DNA of 64,000 bases from assembly GCF_018998565.1 (NCBI RefSeq), contig NZ_JAHNZO010000004.1:124001-188000 (forward strand), written 5' to 3'. Origin of the DNA: Paenibacillus oleatilyticus (GTDB lineage Bacteria; Bacillota; Bacilli; Paenibacillales; NBRC-103111). Positions 52,730-60,877 of the stretch are shown piece after piece (within the stretch, counting starts at the first letter, position 1; each line of letters begins with the position of its first letter). The notes under the pieces were generated by a model, which worked only from the letters and a program-made list of their open reading frames with translations, had not been told where the DNA came from and ran no database searches. A program made the translations under genes and the position numbers.

Positions 52730-53338
52730 ATGGGAAAACTGTTTCCGGCCCTGCTTCCCGAGCATGAGGCATTTATTCGCAAGCAGCGCCTCTTCTTCGT
52801 CGGGTCCGCCCCGCTGCAGGCGGAAGGTCATGTGAACCTCTCGCCCAAAGGGTACGATGTATTTCGAATCGTCTCGCCGACCGAAGTAGGTTATTTGGAC
52901 CTGACCGGCAGCGGGAACGAAACGAGCGCTCACTTGGAGGAAAATGGCCGGATTACGCTGATGTTCGTTGCGTTCGAAGGGCCTCCCCTCATCTTGAGGC
53001 TGTACGGAAAGGGCCGCGTCATCCTGCCCGGGACCGCCGACTGGGAGACGTGGGCGCCCCGCTTCGAGCTGCTTCCCGGGGCCCGGCAAATTATCGGCAT
53101 CGACGTTCACGCCGTGAAAACCTCCTGCGGGTTCAGCGTACCCTTCTACACGTACGAGCGAGAACGCGATACGCTGCAGCGGTGGGCCGCGGCCAAACGC
53201 GACGACGAGCTGAACGATTACTGGCGCAGCAAAAACGCCGTCAGCATGGACGACATCCCGACGCCGCTCGGCCGGCGGATCGCCGAATACGCCCCCTTCG
53301 AGGACGAACGAGGCGCCAACGAAAAAACTCGCCCTTAG
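52730..53338 (+). CDS. pyridoxamine 5'-phosphate oxidase-family flavoprotein
   Basis: A 202-residue protein with the split-barrel flavin-binding fold. FVGSAPLQAEGHVNLSPKGYD, VGYLDLTGSGNETSAHL and GRITLMFVAFEGPPLILRLYGKG match the PPOX-type reductase group found in many soil bacteria. Function unknown, probably a cofactor-dependent reductase. An AAAAAGGAG sequence 10 bases upstream sets the start. Confidence 0.82.
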   Translation: MGKLFPALLPEHEAFIRKQRLFFVGSAPLQAEGHVNLSPKGYDVFRIVSPTEVGYLDLTGSGNETSAHLEENGRITLMFVAFEGPPLILRLYGKGRVILPGTADWETWAPRFELLPGARQIIGIDVHAVKTSCGFSVPFYTYERERDTLQRWAAAKRDDELNDYWRSKNAVSMDDIPTPLGRRIAEYAPFEDERGANEKTRP

Positions 53339-53353
53339 CTGCAAAGGGCGAGT
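53322..53353 (-). terminator. terminator of the sigB operon
   Basis: ACTCGCCC/GGGCGAGT stem; on the minus strand it ends in TTTTTTC directly past the sigB stop. It overlaps the last codons of the convergent PPOX-family gene. Confidence 0.8.
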
Positions 53354-54142
53354 CTACGAACCCAAACCGATATCCCCGGCTCCCGGCTCGGTAAAATAAT
53401 TTTTCAGCTTGTCGAGGGCCCGCTTCTGAATGCGCGAGACGCTCATCTGCGAAACGCCGAGCTGACTCGCAATCGTCCGCTGCGACTGGCCTTCCACATA
53501 GGCGAGATGCAGCACCTGCTGCTCCTCCGGCTTCAGATGGACGAGCGCCTCTTGCAAGGCGAGGCGGTTCTCGACCCGCAGATAAGCGTCGCTCGGGCTG
53601 CCGATCACATCGCCGATCGTGGATCCGTTATCTTCCGTGGATAGTGGAGTATCCAGCGAGACGTAGTGATAATAATCGCGTCCAGCGAGAATTTCGATCG
53701 TTTCCTCGACCGACAGCTCCATCTCCGCGGCGATTTCATCAATATTGGGCGAGCGTTCCAGCTTGACCGTAAGCATGTCCACAACCTGCTGAATCTGATT
53801 GCCTTTTTCCTTGATTCGCCTCGGAACCTGGACATACCACGATTTGTCGCGCAAATAATTTTTCATATGGCCGATGACGCTTTTCATCATATAGGCTTCA
53901 AACTGCACGCCCATCGACAGATCGAACTGCTTCAGCAGCTTCAATACCGACATTTGCCCCACTTGGTACAGGTCTTCGAACAGATCGGGGCGATTGCGTG
54001 ACATTTTGCCGGCTGCCATCTTGACCATAGGCTCGTACTGCTGCAGCAGAACCGTAGCCGTATCGTTGCAGCCGGTTTCTTGATACCTTACGATGAGCTC
54101 CTCGGCACTCGCATTGGCAAATCGCTCCGAATTAATTTTCAT
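53354..54142 (-). CDS. sigB: RNA polymerase sigma factor SigB/SigF-type
   Basis: A 262-residue group 3 sigma factor. Region 2 (DLFEDLYQVGQMSVLKLLKQFDLSMGVQFEAYMMKSVIGHMKNYLRD) and region 4 (HLKPEEQQVLHLAYVEGQSQRTIASQLGVSQMSVSRIQKRALDKL) are clear, with region 3 between. The start at 54142 is in the rsbW 3' end, a 4-base overlap (ATGA type). It follows rsbV and rsbW, so it is the general-stress factor. The operon is preceded by a SigB-type promoter at 55,048, giving positive autoregulation. Confidence 0.9.
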   Translation of the reverse strand: MKINSERFANASAEELIVRYQETGCNDTATVLLQQYEPMVKMAAGKMSRNRPDLFEDLYQVGQMSVLKLLKQFDLSMGVQFEAYMMKSVIGHMKNYLRDKSWYVQVPRRIKEKGNQIQQVVDMLTVKLERSPNIDEIAAEMELSVEETIEILAGRDYYHYVSLDTPLSTEDNGSTIGDVIGSPSDAYLRVENRLALQEALVHLKPEEQQVLHLAYVEGQSQRTIASQLGVSQMSVSRIQKRALDKLKNYFTEPGAGDIGLGS

Positions 54143-54588
54143 ACCATTTCCTCGCTCCTGCATACCCGCTTGGTCAGGATGACCTCCGTACCGATGCCCG
54201 TCTTGACCTCGACATCGTCCATGAGCGCCTGCATCAAATAAATTCCAAGGCCTCCTACATGGATGTCGTTCAGCGATTTATCATGCAGCGATCCGGCCCG
54301 CCGCGCCTTCTCCGCATAATCGAAGCTTGGTCCCTGATCCTTGATCACAATGCGGAGCCCGTCCTCGACTCGCTCGAAGCGGACCTCCATCAGGCCCGGG
54401 CTGCCCGGTTCATAAGCATGAACCACCGCATTATTGCACGCTTCGGCGACGGCCACCTTCATATCCTCGATTTCCTCGTAAGAGAAGCCGAGCTTGGAGC
54501 TGATGCCGTAAAGCGTCAAGCGGACCAAGTCGATAAATTCCGCTTCCGCTGGCACAGTGAGACTAACAACATGGGATTCGGGTTTCAT
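54139..54588 (-). CDS. rsbW: anti-sigma factor and serine kinase RsbW
   Basis: A 149-residue GHKL-fold kinase. The N box VAEACNNAVVHAYE, the G1-like DQGPSFDY and G2-like VGGLGIYLMQALMDDV boxes are intact. It binds SigB or phosphorylates RsbV, depending on stress. The gene is 27 bp after rsbV and overlaps sigB. Confidence 0.9.
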   Translation of the reverse strand: MKPESHVVSLTVPAEAEFIDLVRLTLYGISSKLGFSYEEIEDMKVAVAEACNNAVVHAYEPGSPGLMEVRFERVEDGLRIVIKDQGPSFDYAEKARRAGSLHDKSLNDIHVGGLGIYLMQALMDDVEVKTGIGTEVILTKRVCRSEEMV

Positions 54589-54615
54589 ACGGTCTCTTCT
54601 TTCCTTTCCTATCCG

Positions 54616-54972
54616 TTAATGGACGCGTGCTTGGGACTTCCCGGTGGCCTCGTTCGGCTGCAAAAACGGGGTGATGCCCGTCAGATCGAACAGCCGCTTG
54701 ATTTTCGGCGGAATCTCCTGCACCTCGAACGGCGCTTTCAGCACGTCTCGGGCTTTTAATACCGATACAATCACACCGATGCCGGTGCTGTCAATATATT
54801 GCAGGCCGTTCAGGTTCAGCACGAGCTTGCGGTTCGTATCCGCGATGAACATATCCAGTGCGCAGCGTAAATCCGCGACTTTGGATAAATCGAGCTCACC
54901 GTGCAAATAAACGGTATTGGCGTGTTCGGTTCGTTGCGTGTCGACATGAAACGATTGTGGTTTATTCATCAT
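54616..54972 (-). CDS. rsbV: anti-anti-sigma factor RsbV
   Basis: A 118-residue STAS-domain protein. The conserved LNGLQYIDSTGIGVIVSVLK segment includes the serine that RsbW phosphorylates (in YIDSTGIG). First gene of the rsbV-rsbW-sigB operon. No RsbU-type phosphatase gene is in the window, so the input module is elsewhere. Confidence 0.9.
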   Translation of the reverse strand: MMNKPQSFHVDTQRTEHANTVYLHGELDLSKVADLRCALDMFIADTNRKLVLNLNGLQYIDSTGIGVIVSVLKARDVLKAPFEVQEIPPKIKRLFDLTGITPFLQPNEATGKSQARVH

Positions 54973-55047
54973 ACCCGCGTGGTTCCTCCCCGTTCGCAGC
55001 TTGTCTGCTCCAAGAGCCGTGCTGCATTCTACGAATTTGTATGTTAT

Positions 55048-55073
55048 TTACCCCGGGGGCGGACGCTTGAAAC
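55048..55073 (-). promoter_or_regulatory. SigB-type promoter of the rsbV operon
   Basis: Minus strand: GTTTCA (55073-55068), 14 bp, GGGTAA (55053-55048), 75 bp upstream of rsbV. Confidence 0.7.
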
Positions 55074-55115
55074 AGAGCGGCCGGAATTTTCTGCCGGCTG
55101 GGGCCGGACCCCGGC

Positions 55116-55595
55116 TCAGGTCTGCTGCGGATAAGCCCGCTGCCCCGCTTGCGGCTTACGGCTGCGGAACGCCTGCCATAGCTCGATCGCCACAGGCACC
55201 GCCTGCATGACCGTCGCGACCTTATCCTTGCCAGGTCCGCCTCCGGCTGCCGGCCGTTCCTTCACCGCCTTGGTGCGGATGCTCCCCGCTACCGAGGCCG
55301 AGGCTTGCTTGATCGAGGAGGTGATCTCCTGTACCGCATCGCCGATATTTTTGACGGAGTAGACGACCGAATCGATCGAGTGCAGCTTGTTGCGGACATC
55401 GACGGTCACTTCGTTCGTATGCCGCAGCACCTCCGTCGCTTCTTTGCTGATTCCGTTCACCTGCTGCTGCAGCTCCCGGATCGTCTCGTTGGTCTGCATC
55501 AGCACGGTTGACAAGGAACGCAGAGTCATAATCAAAAAGACGACCAACGCCGCGAAGGCCAGCGCAATGACGGCCACACTGATTTCAATAATCAT
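55116..55595 (-). CDS. DUF948/YtxG-like membrane protein
   Basis: A 159-residue protein: one N-terminal membrane helix (about 4-26), a long coiled-coil-like region with alternating hydrophobic and Glu/Gln/Asn residues, and a Gly/Lys-rich tail. YtxG proteins (DUF948) are stress-induced, often beside YtxH. The ATG at 55595 lies 9 bases after GGAGGAG; the in-frame ATG at 55604 is too close to it. It has its own SigB-type promoter. Confidence 0.83.
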   Translation of the reverse strand: MIIEISVAVIALAFAALVVFLIMTLRSLSTVLMQTNETIRELQQQVNGISKEATEVLRHTNEVTVDVRNKLHSIDSVVYSVKNIGDAVQEITSSIKQASASVAGSIRTKAVKERPAAGGGPGKDKVATVMQAVPVAIELWQAFRSRKPQAGQRAYPQQT

Positions 55596-55652
55596 ATCGT
55601 TCATCTCCTCCACCCTTTCGTGAATGCGGTTCGCGCCTAGCTTGGAATGTTT

Positions 55653-55678
55653 TTACCCGGCACGGTCCTGCTTGAAAC
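55653..55678 (-). promoter_or_regulatory. SigB-type promoter of the DUF948 gene
   Basis: Minus strand: GTTTCA (55678-55673), 14 bp, GGGTAA (55658-55653). Confidence 0.7.
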
Positions 55679-55704
55679 CTGGGGCCCTAAGCAAATCTGG
55701 TCGT

Positions 55705-55731
55705 GTTTCATCTGCCGCTGCGGCGGGGTAA
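55705..55731 (+). promoter_or_regulatory. SigB-type promoter of dps
   Basis: GTTTCA (55705-55710), 15 bp, GGGTAA (55726-55731), 45 bp before the dps ATG. Confidence 0.65.
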
Positions 55732-55776
55732 GAAGGCACAGGCAGGACAATACATGACGAAGCGGAGGTAACCAAC

Positions 55777-56277
55777 ATGGCTAACGTAATGGAGAAGGAA
55801 AAGGAAACGAAAACGACCAAGAACGCGAAGGATACGAAAAAAAGCGGACTGCACGCGCTCCTCAATCGACAGGTCGCCAACTGGGCCGTGCTTCATATCA
55901 AAATTCACCAGCATCATTGGTATGTGAAAGGCCCGAATTTCTATGCGCTGCATGTGAAGTTCGAAGAGCTGTACGAAGAAGCGGCTCTGACGATGGACCA
56001 GCTCGCGGAGCGGCTGCTGTCGGTCGGGGGCCAGCCGGTATCGACGACGAAGGAGATTGCCGCGGCCGCCACGATCAAGGAGCACGAGCCGTTCGCCTCG
56101 GCAAGCGATATGGTGCAGTGCCTGCGCGACGACTTCTCGATGGTGATCGAAGAAACGGGCGAAGCGATGGAGCTTGCGGAGCAGGAAGGCGACGAAGGCA
56201 CCCACGATATGCTGCTGGAGCTGAAGACGCGCCTGGAGAAGCATGTCTGGATGCTGAACGCATATTTAAACGAATAA
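55777..56277 (+). CDS. dps: Dps-family ferritin-like DNA-protection protein
   Basis: A 166-residue Dps. A Lys/Glu/Thr-rich N-terminal tail (1-22) may bind DNA. The ferroxidase ligands lie in HIKIHQHHWYVKGPNFYALHVKFEELYEEAAL, with His, Asp and Glu placed as in Dps12-mers. It stores iron and protects DNA from peroxide. GGAGG precedes the ATG. Its SigB-type promoter faces that of the DUF948 gene. Confidence 0.9.
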   Translation: MANVMEKEKETKTTKNAKDTKKSGLHALLNRQVANWAVLHIKIHQHHWYVKGPNFYALHVKFEELYEEAALTMDQLAERLLSVGGQPVSTTKEIAAAATIKEHEPFASASDMVQCLRDDFSMVIEETGEAMELAEQEGDEGTHDMLLELKTRLEKHVWMLNAYLNE

Positions 56278-56284
56278 AAACAGC

Positions 56285-56325
56285 AAGGACGGAGGCGCAC
56301 GACCTCCGTCCTTACTCATTTTTAT
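56285..56325. terminator. terminator between dps and the NCS2 permease
   Basis: AAGGACGGAGG/CCTCCGTCCTT stem, 11 bp, with a later TTTTT on the plus strand. Confidence 0.75.
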
Positions 56326-56350
56326 AGACATTGCGATGGGAACCTTCACT

Positions 56351-57646
56351 TCACTCCGTCTTCACGGGTCTCCACAGCTGCTCAAGCAGCGTCACCAGCA
56401 TCGTTCCCAACAGCAGCGCGTTGCCGAACACGTACGCCAGCATCGGCGGCAGCCCCTGAAAAGCCTCCGCAGGCAAGAACATCAATCCAACGCTGCATAC
56501 CAGCGTGATGCCGAAGATTGTCAGCCGACGCAGGTCCAGCGCTTCCTTCGAGATCGACTGCATAGCGATGACGATCATTTGCACGAAGGAAGCAAGCAGC
56601 GCGGCGCTCGCTACCGGCCCGGGAAGCATAGCGACGGCCCGCACGGCGGCGGGGACGAAGGAAATCCCCGCGAACAGCAGCGCCGCGGCGAGAAACGGGC
56701 GCAGACGCGTCTGCTCCGTGATGCGGATAAAGCCCGCCGTGACGGGCAGCGGAACGACAGCAATCGTCGAGAAAAGAGCGGCGATGCCGTGGGACAAGCC
56801 CCCTGCGAAGACGCCGCGGTTCAGCGTCCGCTTCGGGTCCCGGGCGGGCTCCGGCATCGCATCGCGAACCGCCGTTACGGCGGCGATCGTGTTGGACAGC
56901 AGGATAAACGTGAACAGGGCCGCGGTCAACGCGATTCCCGCGTCCCACTGCGGCGCTCCCCAAGCGAAGAGCTCCGGCAGTTGAACCGGCGGAGCGGCGG
57001 CGGCCGGCGATCCGGCGTTAAGGCCGAGCAGGCCGTAACCGGCCCAGCCGGAGACGATGCCGATCATCACGGCGTACTGCTTCACCCAGCCCCGGCCTTT
57101 GACGGACAGCAGGACCACAAGGCCGAAGATCGCGATGGACACCAGCGCCGTTGCCGGGTCCGGGCGAACGGCCGCCCCTTGCAGTCCGAGCATGCCCTTC
57201 ACGAAGACGCCGCTAAGCTGCAAAGCCAGAAGGAACAAGAACGTCCCCGTGACAAGCGGGGTGAACAAAAACAGCAACTTGTGAACCCAGCCGGTCAGAC
57301 CTAGAACGACCAGCAGCAGAGCGGCGATGGCGATGCCTCCCTCGAGCAGCGGCAGCATGTCCTGCGCGCTCCCGCCCTGCTTAACGGCCACGTCCGCCAT
57401 GATGACGAAGACGCTGACCCATGAGCCCGCCGGACCGTCGGCAATCGGGTACCGGTGGCCGATCCACCCCTGCAGAAACGAGCTGAGGCCAACGATCAGA
57501 AAGGTCCGCTGCATCAACGAGGAAATTTCCTCCGGGGGTAAATGAAACATGCCGCCAATGACGACCGGCAAAGCAATCGAATTCGCAAGCAAAAACATAA
57601 GCCACTGCAAGGTGCTCAAGCTGCCGCCGAGGGCAAGCTTTCTCAT
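56351..57646 (-). CDS. NCS2-family purine/pyrimidine permease
   Basis: A 431-residue transporter of about 12-14 helices. LQWLMFLLANSIALPVVIGG at the start, the SSLMQRTFLIVGLSSFLQGWIGHRYPIADGPAGSW region and FAGGLSHGIAALFSTIAVVPLPVTAG match NCS2 carriers for uracil, xanthine or other bases. The acidic residue expected in helix 8 is not clear, so the specificity is open. Solitary gene. Confidence 0.82.
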   Translation of the reverse strand: MRKLALGGSLSTLQWLMFLLANSIALPVVIGGMFHLPPEEISSLMQRTFLIVGLSSFLQGWIGHRYPIADGPAGSWVSVFVIMADVAVKQGGSAQDMLPLLEGGIAIAALLLVVLGLTGWVHKLLFLFTPLVTGTFLFLLALQLSGVFVKGMLGLQGAAVRPDPATALVSIAIFGLVVLLSVKGRGWVKQYAVMIGIVSGWAGYGLLGLNAGSPAAAAPPVQLPELFAWGAPQWDAGIALTAALFTFILLSNTIAAVTAVRDAMPEPARDPKRTLNRGVFAGGLSHGIAALFSTIAVVPLPVTAGFIRITEQTRLRPFLAAALLFAGISFVPAAVRAVAMLPGPVASAALLASFVQMIVIAMQSISKEALDLRRLTIFGITLVCSVGLMFLPAEAFQGLPPMLAYVFGNALLLGTMLVTLLEQLWRPVKTE

Positions 57647-57676
57647 GATGTTTCCTCCCGGATGTAAAGAAAGGGG

Positions 57677-58384
57677 CTAGCGCGCCCCCGCTTTCCGTAA
57701 AATTTGTTCGATCTCGCCGAAGCCGCGCTGCTTCGCATGCGTAAGCGCCGTCACGCCGTCCTTATCTGGGATGTTCACATCCGCCCCATGCTCCACGAGC
57801 AGCCGGACGGCTTGCTGATGCTTCTCGCCCCCGCTGCCGAGCACGACCGCTTCCATCAACGCCGTCCAGCCCAGATTGTTAATGTGATTGACATCGACTT
57901 TGGTCCGTGTCAACAACTCCTGAATCACGTCCAGGTGCGCGCGTTCGGCGGCGGGAATGAGCGCAGTACCGCCATACCGGTTCGTCAGCTTCGGGTCGGC
58001 CCCCGCCTCGATGGTCAGCTTCAAAATGTCCAGCAAGCCTTCGGCACCGGCGTACAAGAACGGATTGTTCAGCCGGTTGTCGCGTTCATTGACGTCCGCT
58101 CCCGCTTCGATCAGCAGCTTCACCACCTCCGGCTTGTTCGCGTAAGTCGCCGCCATCATCGGCGTGCGGCCCTGTGGGTCCTTCGCGTTTTTATCGGCTC
58201 CTGCCTTGAGCAGCCTCCGGAGCTCATTCGTATCTCCCCGCTCCGCGGCGGCGATCAGCGCTTCATTCATCTGCCTCACATCTCCTTTAGGTTGGACTTG
58301 AACAATTCCGGTTGCAGGCGCTTTCGCAGACTCCTGGCAGCCGGTCAGCAGCATGACGGGGATTACCAAGCATATCCATCGCAT
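57677..58384 (-). CDS. ankyrin-repeat lipoprotein
   Basis: A 235-residue lipoprotein: basic start, h-region, lipobox LLTGC (Cys16), a short linker and five ankyrin repeats (about 38-235) with repeated LLKAGADKNAKDPQGRTPMM-type units. Ankyrin arrays bind proteins; the partner is unknown. It is divergent from the LysR gene and may be its target. Confidence 0.85.
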   Translation of the reverse strand: MRWICLVIPVMLLTGCQESAKAPATGIVQVQPKGDVRQMNEALIAAAERGDTNELRRLLKAGADKNAKDPQGRTPMMAATYANKPEVVKLLIEAGADVNERDNRLNNPFLYAGAEGLLDILKLTIEAGADPKLTNRYGGTALIPAAERAHLDVIQELLTRTKVDVNHINNLGWTALMEAVVLGSGGEKHQQAVRLLVEHGADVNIPDKDGVTALTHAKQRGFGEIEQILRKAGAR

Positions 58385-58448
58385 CGGTCCACTTCTGCCT
58401 CCTATTTTGCTTCTCTGCTTCCTTATGCTAACATGAGCTTTAACTATA

Positions 58449-58494
58449 CGAAAAATATTAATATTATTGATTTTTCATATGATCATCATATAGT
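58449..58494. promoter_or_regulatory. AT-rich dyads in the LysR/ankyrin divergent gap
   Basis: TATTAATAT and CATATGATCATCATATAG are dyads typical of LysR-type sites (T-N11-A). They lie between the divergent genes. Confidence 0.4.
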
Positions 58495-58511
58495 TAGGCG
58501 GGTGGTTCCGG

Positions 58512-59408
58512 ATGGATATCAGACAGCTGCGCTATTTCATTGCGATTGCGGAGGAACGGCAAATTACGGCGGCGGCCAAAAGGCTTCATATGGCCCAACC
58601 GCCGCTCAGCCAGCAGCTTCATCTGATGGAGCGGGAGCTTGGCGTGACGCTGCTGGAGCGGCAGGGACGACAGCTTGAGCTTACGGAAGCGGGACGCATG
58701 CTGTACAAGCACGCTTTGCACATCACGAAGCTGTTCGAGGAGTCGCAGATCGAAGTCAAAGAAGCCGGAAACGGACTGACCGGCAAGCTCAGCATCGGGG
58801 TCAACACGTTATCGGACGGAAGGCTGCCGGAGCTGCTTCGGAGGTTTCGCGAGAAGTTTCCGGCAATTACGTACAAAATTCAACAGAACGAATCGGCCCA
58901 GCTCTGCAAGCTGGTCAAGGAACGGGCGATCGAGCTGGCGATTGTCCGATTTCCGCTGGACCTCGGCGATTTCTCGATCCGGCATTTGCGGGAAGAACGA
59001 TTCTATTACGTCACCTCCCGGCGCCGCAGCCCCTTGGAAGGGAAGGCGGTTTCGTTCGAGCAGATCGGGCAGGAGCCGCTGATCCTCCCCAGCACGGAAG
59101 GACTCGGCGTGTACCAGATGATCGTGGAGGAGTTCGCCCGGCACGGGGTGAAGCCGAACGTCTTGTCCGAATGCTCCGACATCGCGATGCTGCTGGAGCT
59201 GGTCTCCTCGGACTTCGCCGCCACGCTGGTGCCGGAATCGGTGCTCCGGCTGCACCGCGGCTTCGACGTGCAGGTGTACGAGCTGGCGGGAACGCATATC
59301 GCCTCGTCATCCGTGCTGATTTGGCTCAAGGACCATTACTTGTCCAAGGCGGCGCAGAACTTCATCGAGCTGACGGGCGAACAGAGTGTTGAGAAAGTGA
59401 TCAATTGA
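58512..59408 (+). CDS. LysR-family regulator with a repeat-altered C-terminus
   Basis: A 298-residue LysR protein: winged HTH (QLRYFIAIAEERQITAAAKRLHMAQPPLSQQLHLMERELG) and a periplasmic-binding-like effector domain (about 90-295). It controls divergent or distant genes. The last 8 codons (QSVEKVIN, then TGA) are made by repeat element D, whose left end begins at about 59,382. A sequence that continues the reading frame plausibly, LIALTGEAPFSCKD then TAG, stands at the far side of the element (59,657-59,700). The native end was probably displaced by the insertion; the main domain remains intact. Confidence 0.85.
   Translation: MDIRQLRYFIAIAEERQITAAAKRLHMAQPPLSQQLHLMERELGVTLLERQGRQLELTEAGRMLYKHALHITKLFEESQIEVKEAGNGLTGKLSIGVNTLSDGRLPELLRRFREKFPAITYKIQQNESAQLCKLVKERAIELAIVRFPLDLGDFSIRHLREERFYYVTSRRRSPLEGKAVSFEQIGQEPLILPSTEGLGVYQMIVEEFARHGVKPNVLSECSDIAMLLELVSSDFAATLVPESVLRLHRGFDVQVYELAGTHIASSSVLIWLKDHYLSKAAQNFIELTGEQSVEKVIN
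59362..59381. repeat. left 20-bp direct repeat flanking element D
   Basis: TCATCGAGCTGACGGGCGAA inside the LysR 3' end; 18 of 20 bases match the copy at 59,657. Confidence 0.6.
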
Positions 59409-59653
59409 GGTAATAGAGGTTACGAGGGGGCGGGGTATCCACTTCCGACCGCTGCCCCACCCCGCAAAGTGAAGTTGAATCAGGGAAGCTTAGTCCGAAT
59501 ACTTTGCGGGGACCCCGGGTCCTCGGGAAATTTGATTGGAAGCCGCTTGTTAGCGGACATTTCCCGAAGACAAAGGCGGCCGCTATCGCTTCTCCAGTGG
59601 ATACCCCACCTCCGTTTGCATCTCTATTTTTGTAAAAGCCCTCTTCCTCAACA
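59387..59653. repeat. repeat element D (267 bp, full-length form)
   Basis: Ends TGTTGAGAAAGTG and CTCTTCCTCAACA are inverted. An outer stem pairs GGGGTATCCACT with AGTGGATACCCC. The interior holds CCCCGCAAAGT/ACTTTGCGGGG and CGGGAAAT/ATTTCCCG stems and a GCCGCT/AGCGG hairpin. No coding capacity. With the LysR end and the gap to 59,824 it fills the otherwise gene-free stretch before the BMP gene. Confidence 0.75.
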
Positions 59654-59656
59654 AGC

Positions 59657-59676
59657 TCATCGCCCTGACGGGCGAA
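59657..59676. repeat. right 20-bp direct repeat flanking element D
   Basis: TCATCGCCCTGACGGGCGAA, 18 of 20 bases as at 59,362. It also makes a small CGCCC/GGGCG hairpin before a TTTTT. The 59,677-59,824 stretch holds nothing else clear. Confidence 0.6.
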
Positions 59677-59824
59677 GCGCCTTTTTCCTGTAAGGACTAG
59701 CGGGTAATGTTTTTTCGGCCACCCGTCCGTTTTTCCAGCAATGACATAAGGAAGCAAAGCTTGGAGAATACTATACCCCATGCTTTGCTTATTTGGCATT
59801 CCATTACGGGAGGACGGATGAACG

Positions 59825-60877
59825 ATGAAACGATGGATATCCCTTGGCTTGACCGGCGTGTTGGCGGCGGGGCTTACGCTTGGCGGGTGCGGTCAGAAGC
59901 CCGCGCCGCCTAACAACGCGGGAGCCGGCGGCGCGCCGGCGGCGGGCGGCGACACGCTGGCGGGCGCGAAGTTCAATATCGGCATGGTTACGGATCTCGG
60001 CGGGGTCAACGACAACTCCTTTAACCAGAGCGCCTGGGAAGGGCTGCAGCGGCTTGCAAAAGATACCGGGGCACAGGTGAAATATTTGCAGAGCAAGAGC
60101 GATTCGGAATACATCCCGAACCTGACCCAAATGGTCAAGGGCAATTTCAACCTGACGTGGGGCATCGGCTTCATCATCGGCGATGCGATGAAGACGGTAG
60201 CGACGCAAAATCCGAACGCCAAGCTGGCGATTATCGACAATGTCGTCGACGCGCCGAACGTGGAGTCCGTGACATTCGCGGAGAACGAAGGCTCCTATCT
60301 GGTCGGCGTCGTCGCGGGACTGATGACCAAGACGAGCAAAATCGGCTTTATCGGCGGGATGGACATTCCGGTCATCAAGCGCTTCGAAGCCGGCTTCAAG
60401 GCCGGCGTGGCCGCGGTCAATCCGAACGCCAAGCTGACGATTAACTATACCGGGGCGTTCGACAAGCCCGATCTCGGCAAAGCCGCCGCTTCCACGCTCT
60501 ATAACGACGGCGCGGATATTATTTTTCACGCGGCGGGCGCCACGGGAAGCGGCGTGTTCAACGAAGCCAAGGACCGGTTGAAGGCCGGCAAGAAAGTATG
60601 GGTCATCGGCGTCGATCAGGACCAGTCGAAGCTGTTCGGCGACGACGTGACGTTGACCTCGATGATCAAACGCGTCGATCAGGCGGTCTACCGCATCTCG
60701 AACGATCTGATCGCCGGGAAATACGAGGGCGGCAAAACGATCGTGCTCGGCCTCAAGGACGACGGCGTCGGCCTGCCGGACACGTCGAAGAAGAACGTGC
60801 CGGAGGACGTGCTCAAGAAGGTCGAAGAATACAAGCAAAAAATCATTAAAGGCGAAATCAAGGTTCCCGAAAAATGA
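59825..60877 (+). CDS. BMP-family nucleoside-type solute-binding lipoprotein
   Basis: A 350-residue lipoprotein: lipobox LGGC (Cys22), a Pro/Ala/Gly-rich linker (to about 42), then the PnrA/BmpA fold: GMVTDLGGVNDNSFNQSAWEG, TWGIGFIIGDAM, GFIGGMDIPVIKRFEAGFKAG and FHAAGATGSGVF. These bind purine or other nucleosides at the outer face. GGGAGGACG lies upstream of the ATG. It overlaps the ATPase gene by ATGA. Confidence 0.88.
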   Translation: MKRWISLGLTGVLAAGLTLGGCGQKPAPPNNAGAGGAPAAGGDTLAGAKFNIGMVTDLGGVNDNSFNQSAWEGLQRLAKDTGAQVKYLQSKSDSEYIPNLTQMVKGNFNLTWGIGFIIGDAMKTVATQNPNAKLAIIDNVVDAPNVESVTFAENEGSYLVGVVAGLMTKTSKIGFIGGMDIPVIKRFEAGFKAGVAAVNPNAKLTINYTGAFDKPDLGKAAASTLYNDGADIIFHAAGATGSGVFNEAKDRLKAGKKVWVIGVDQDQSKLFGDDVTLTSMIKRVDQAVYRISNDLIAGKYEGGKTIVLGLKDDGVGLPDTSKKNVPEDVLKKVEEYKQKIIKGEIKVPEK

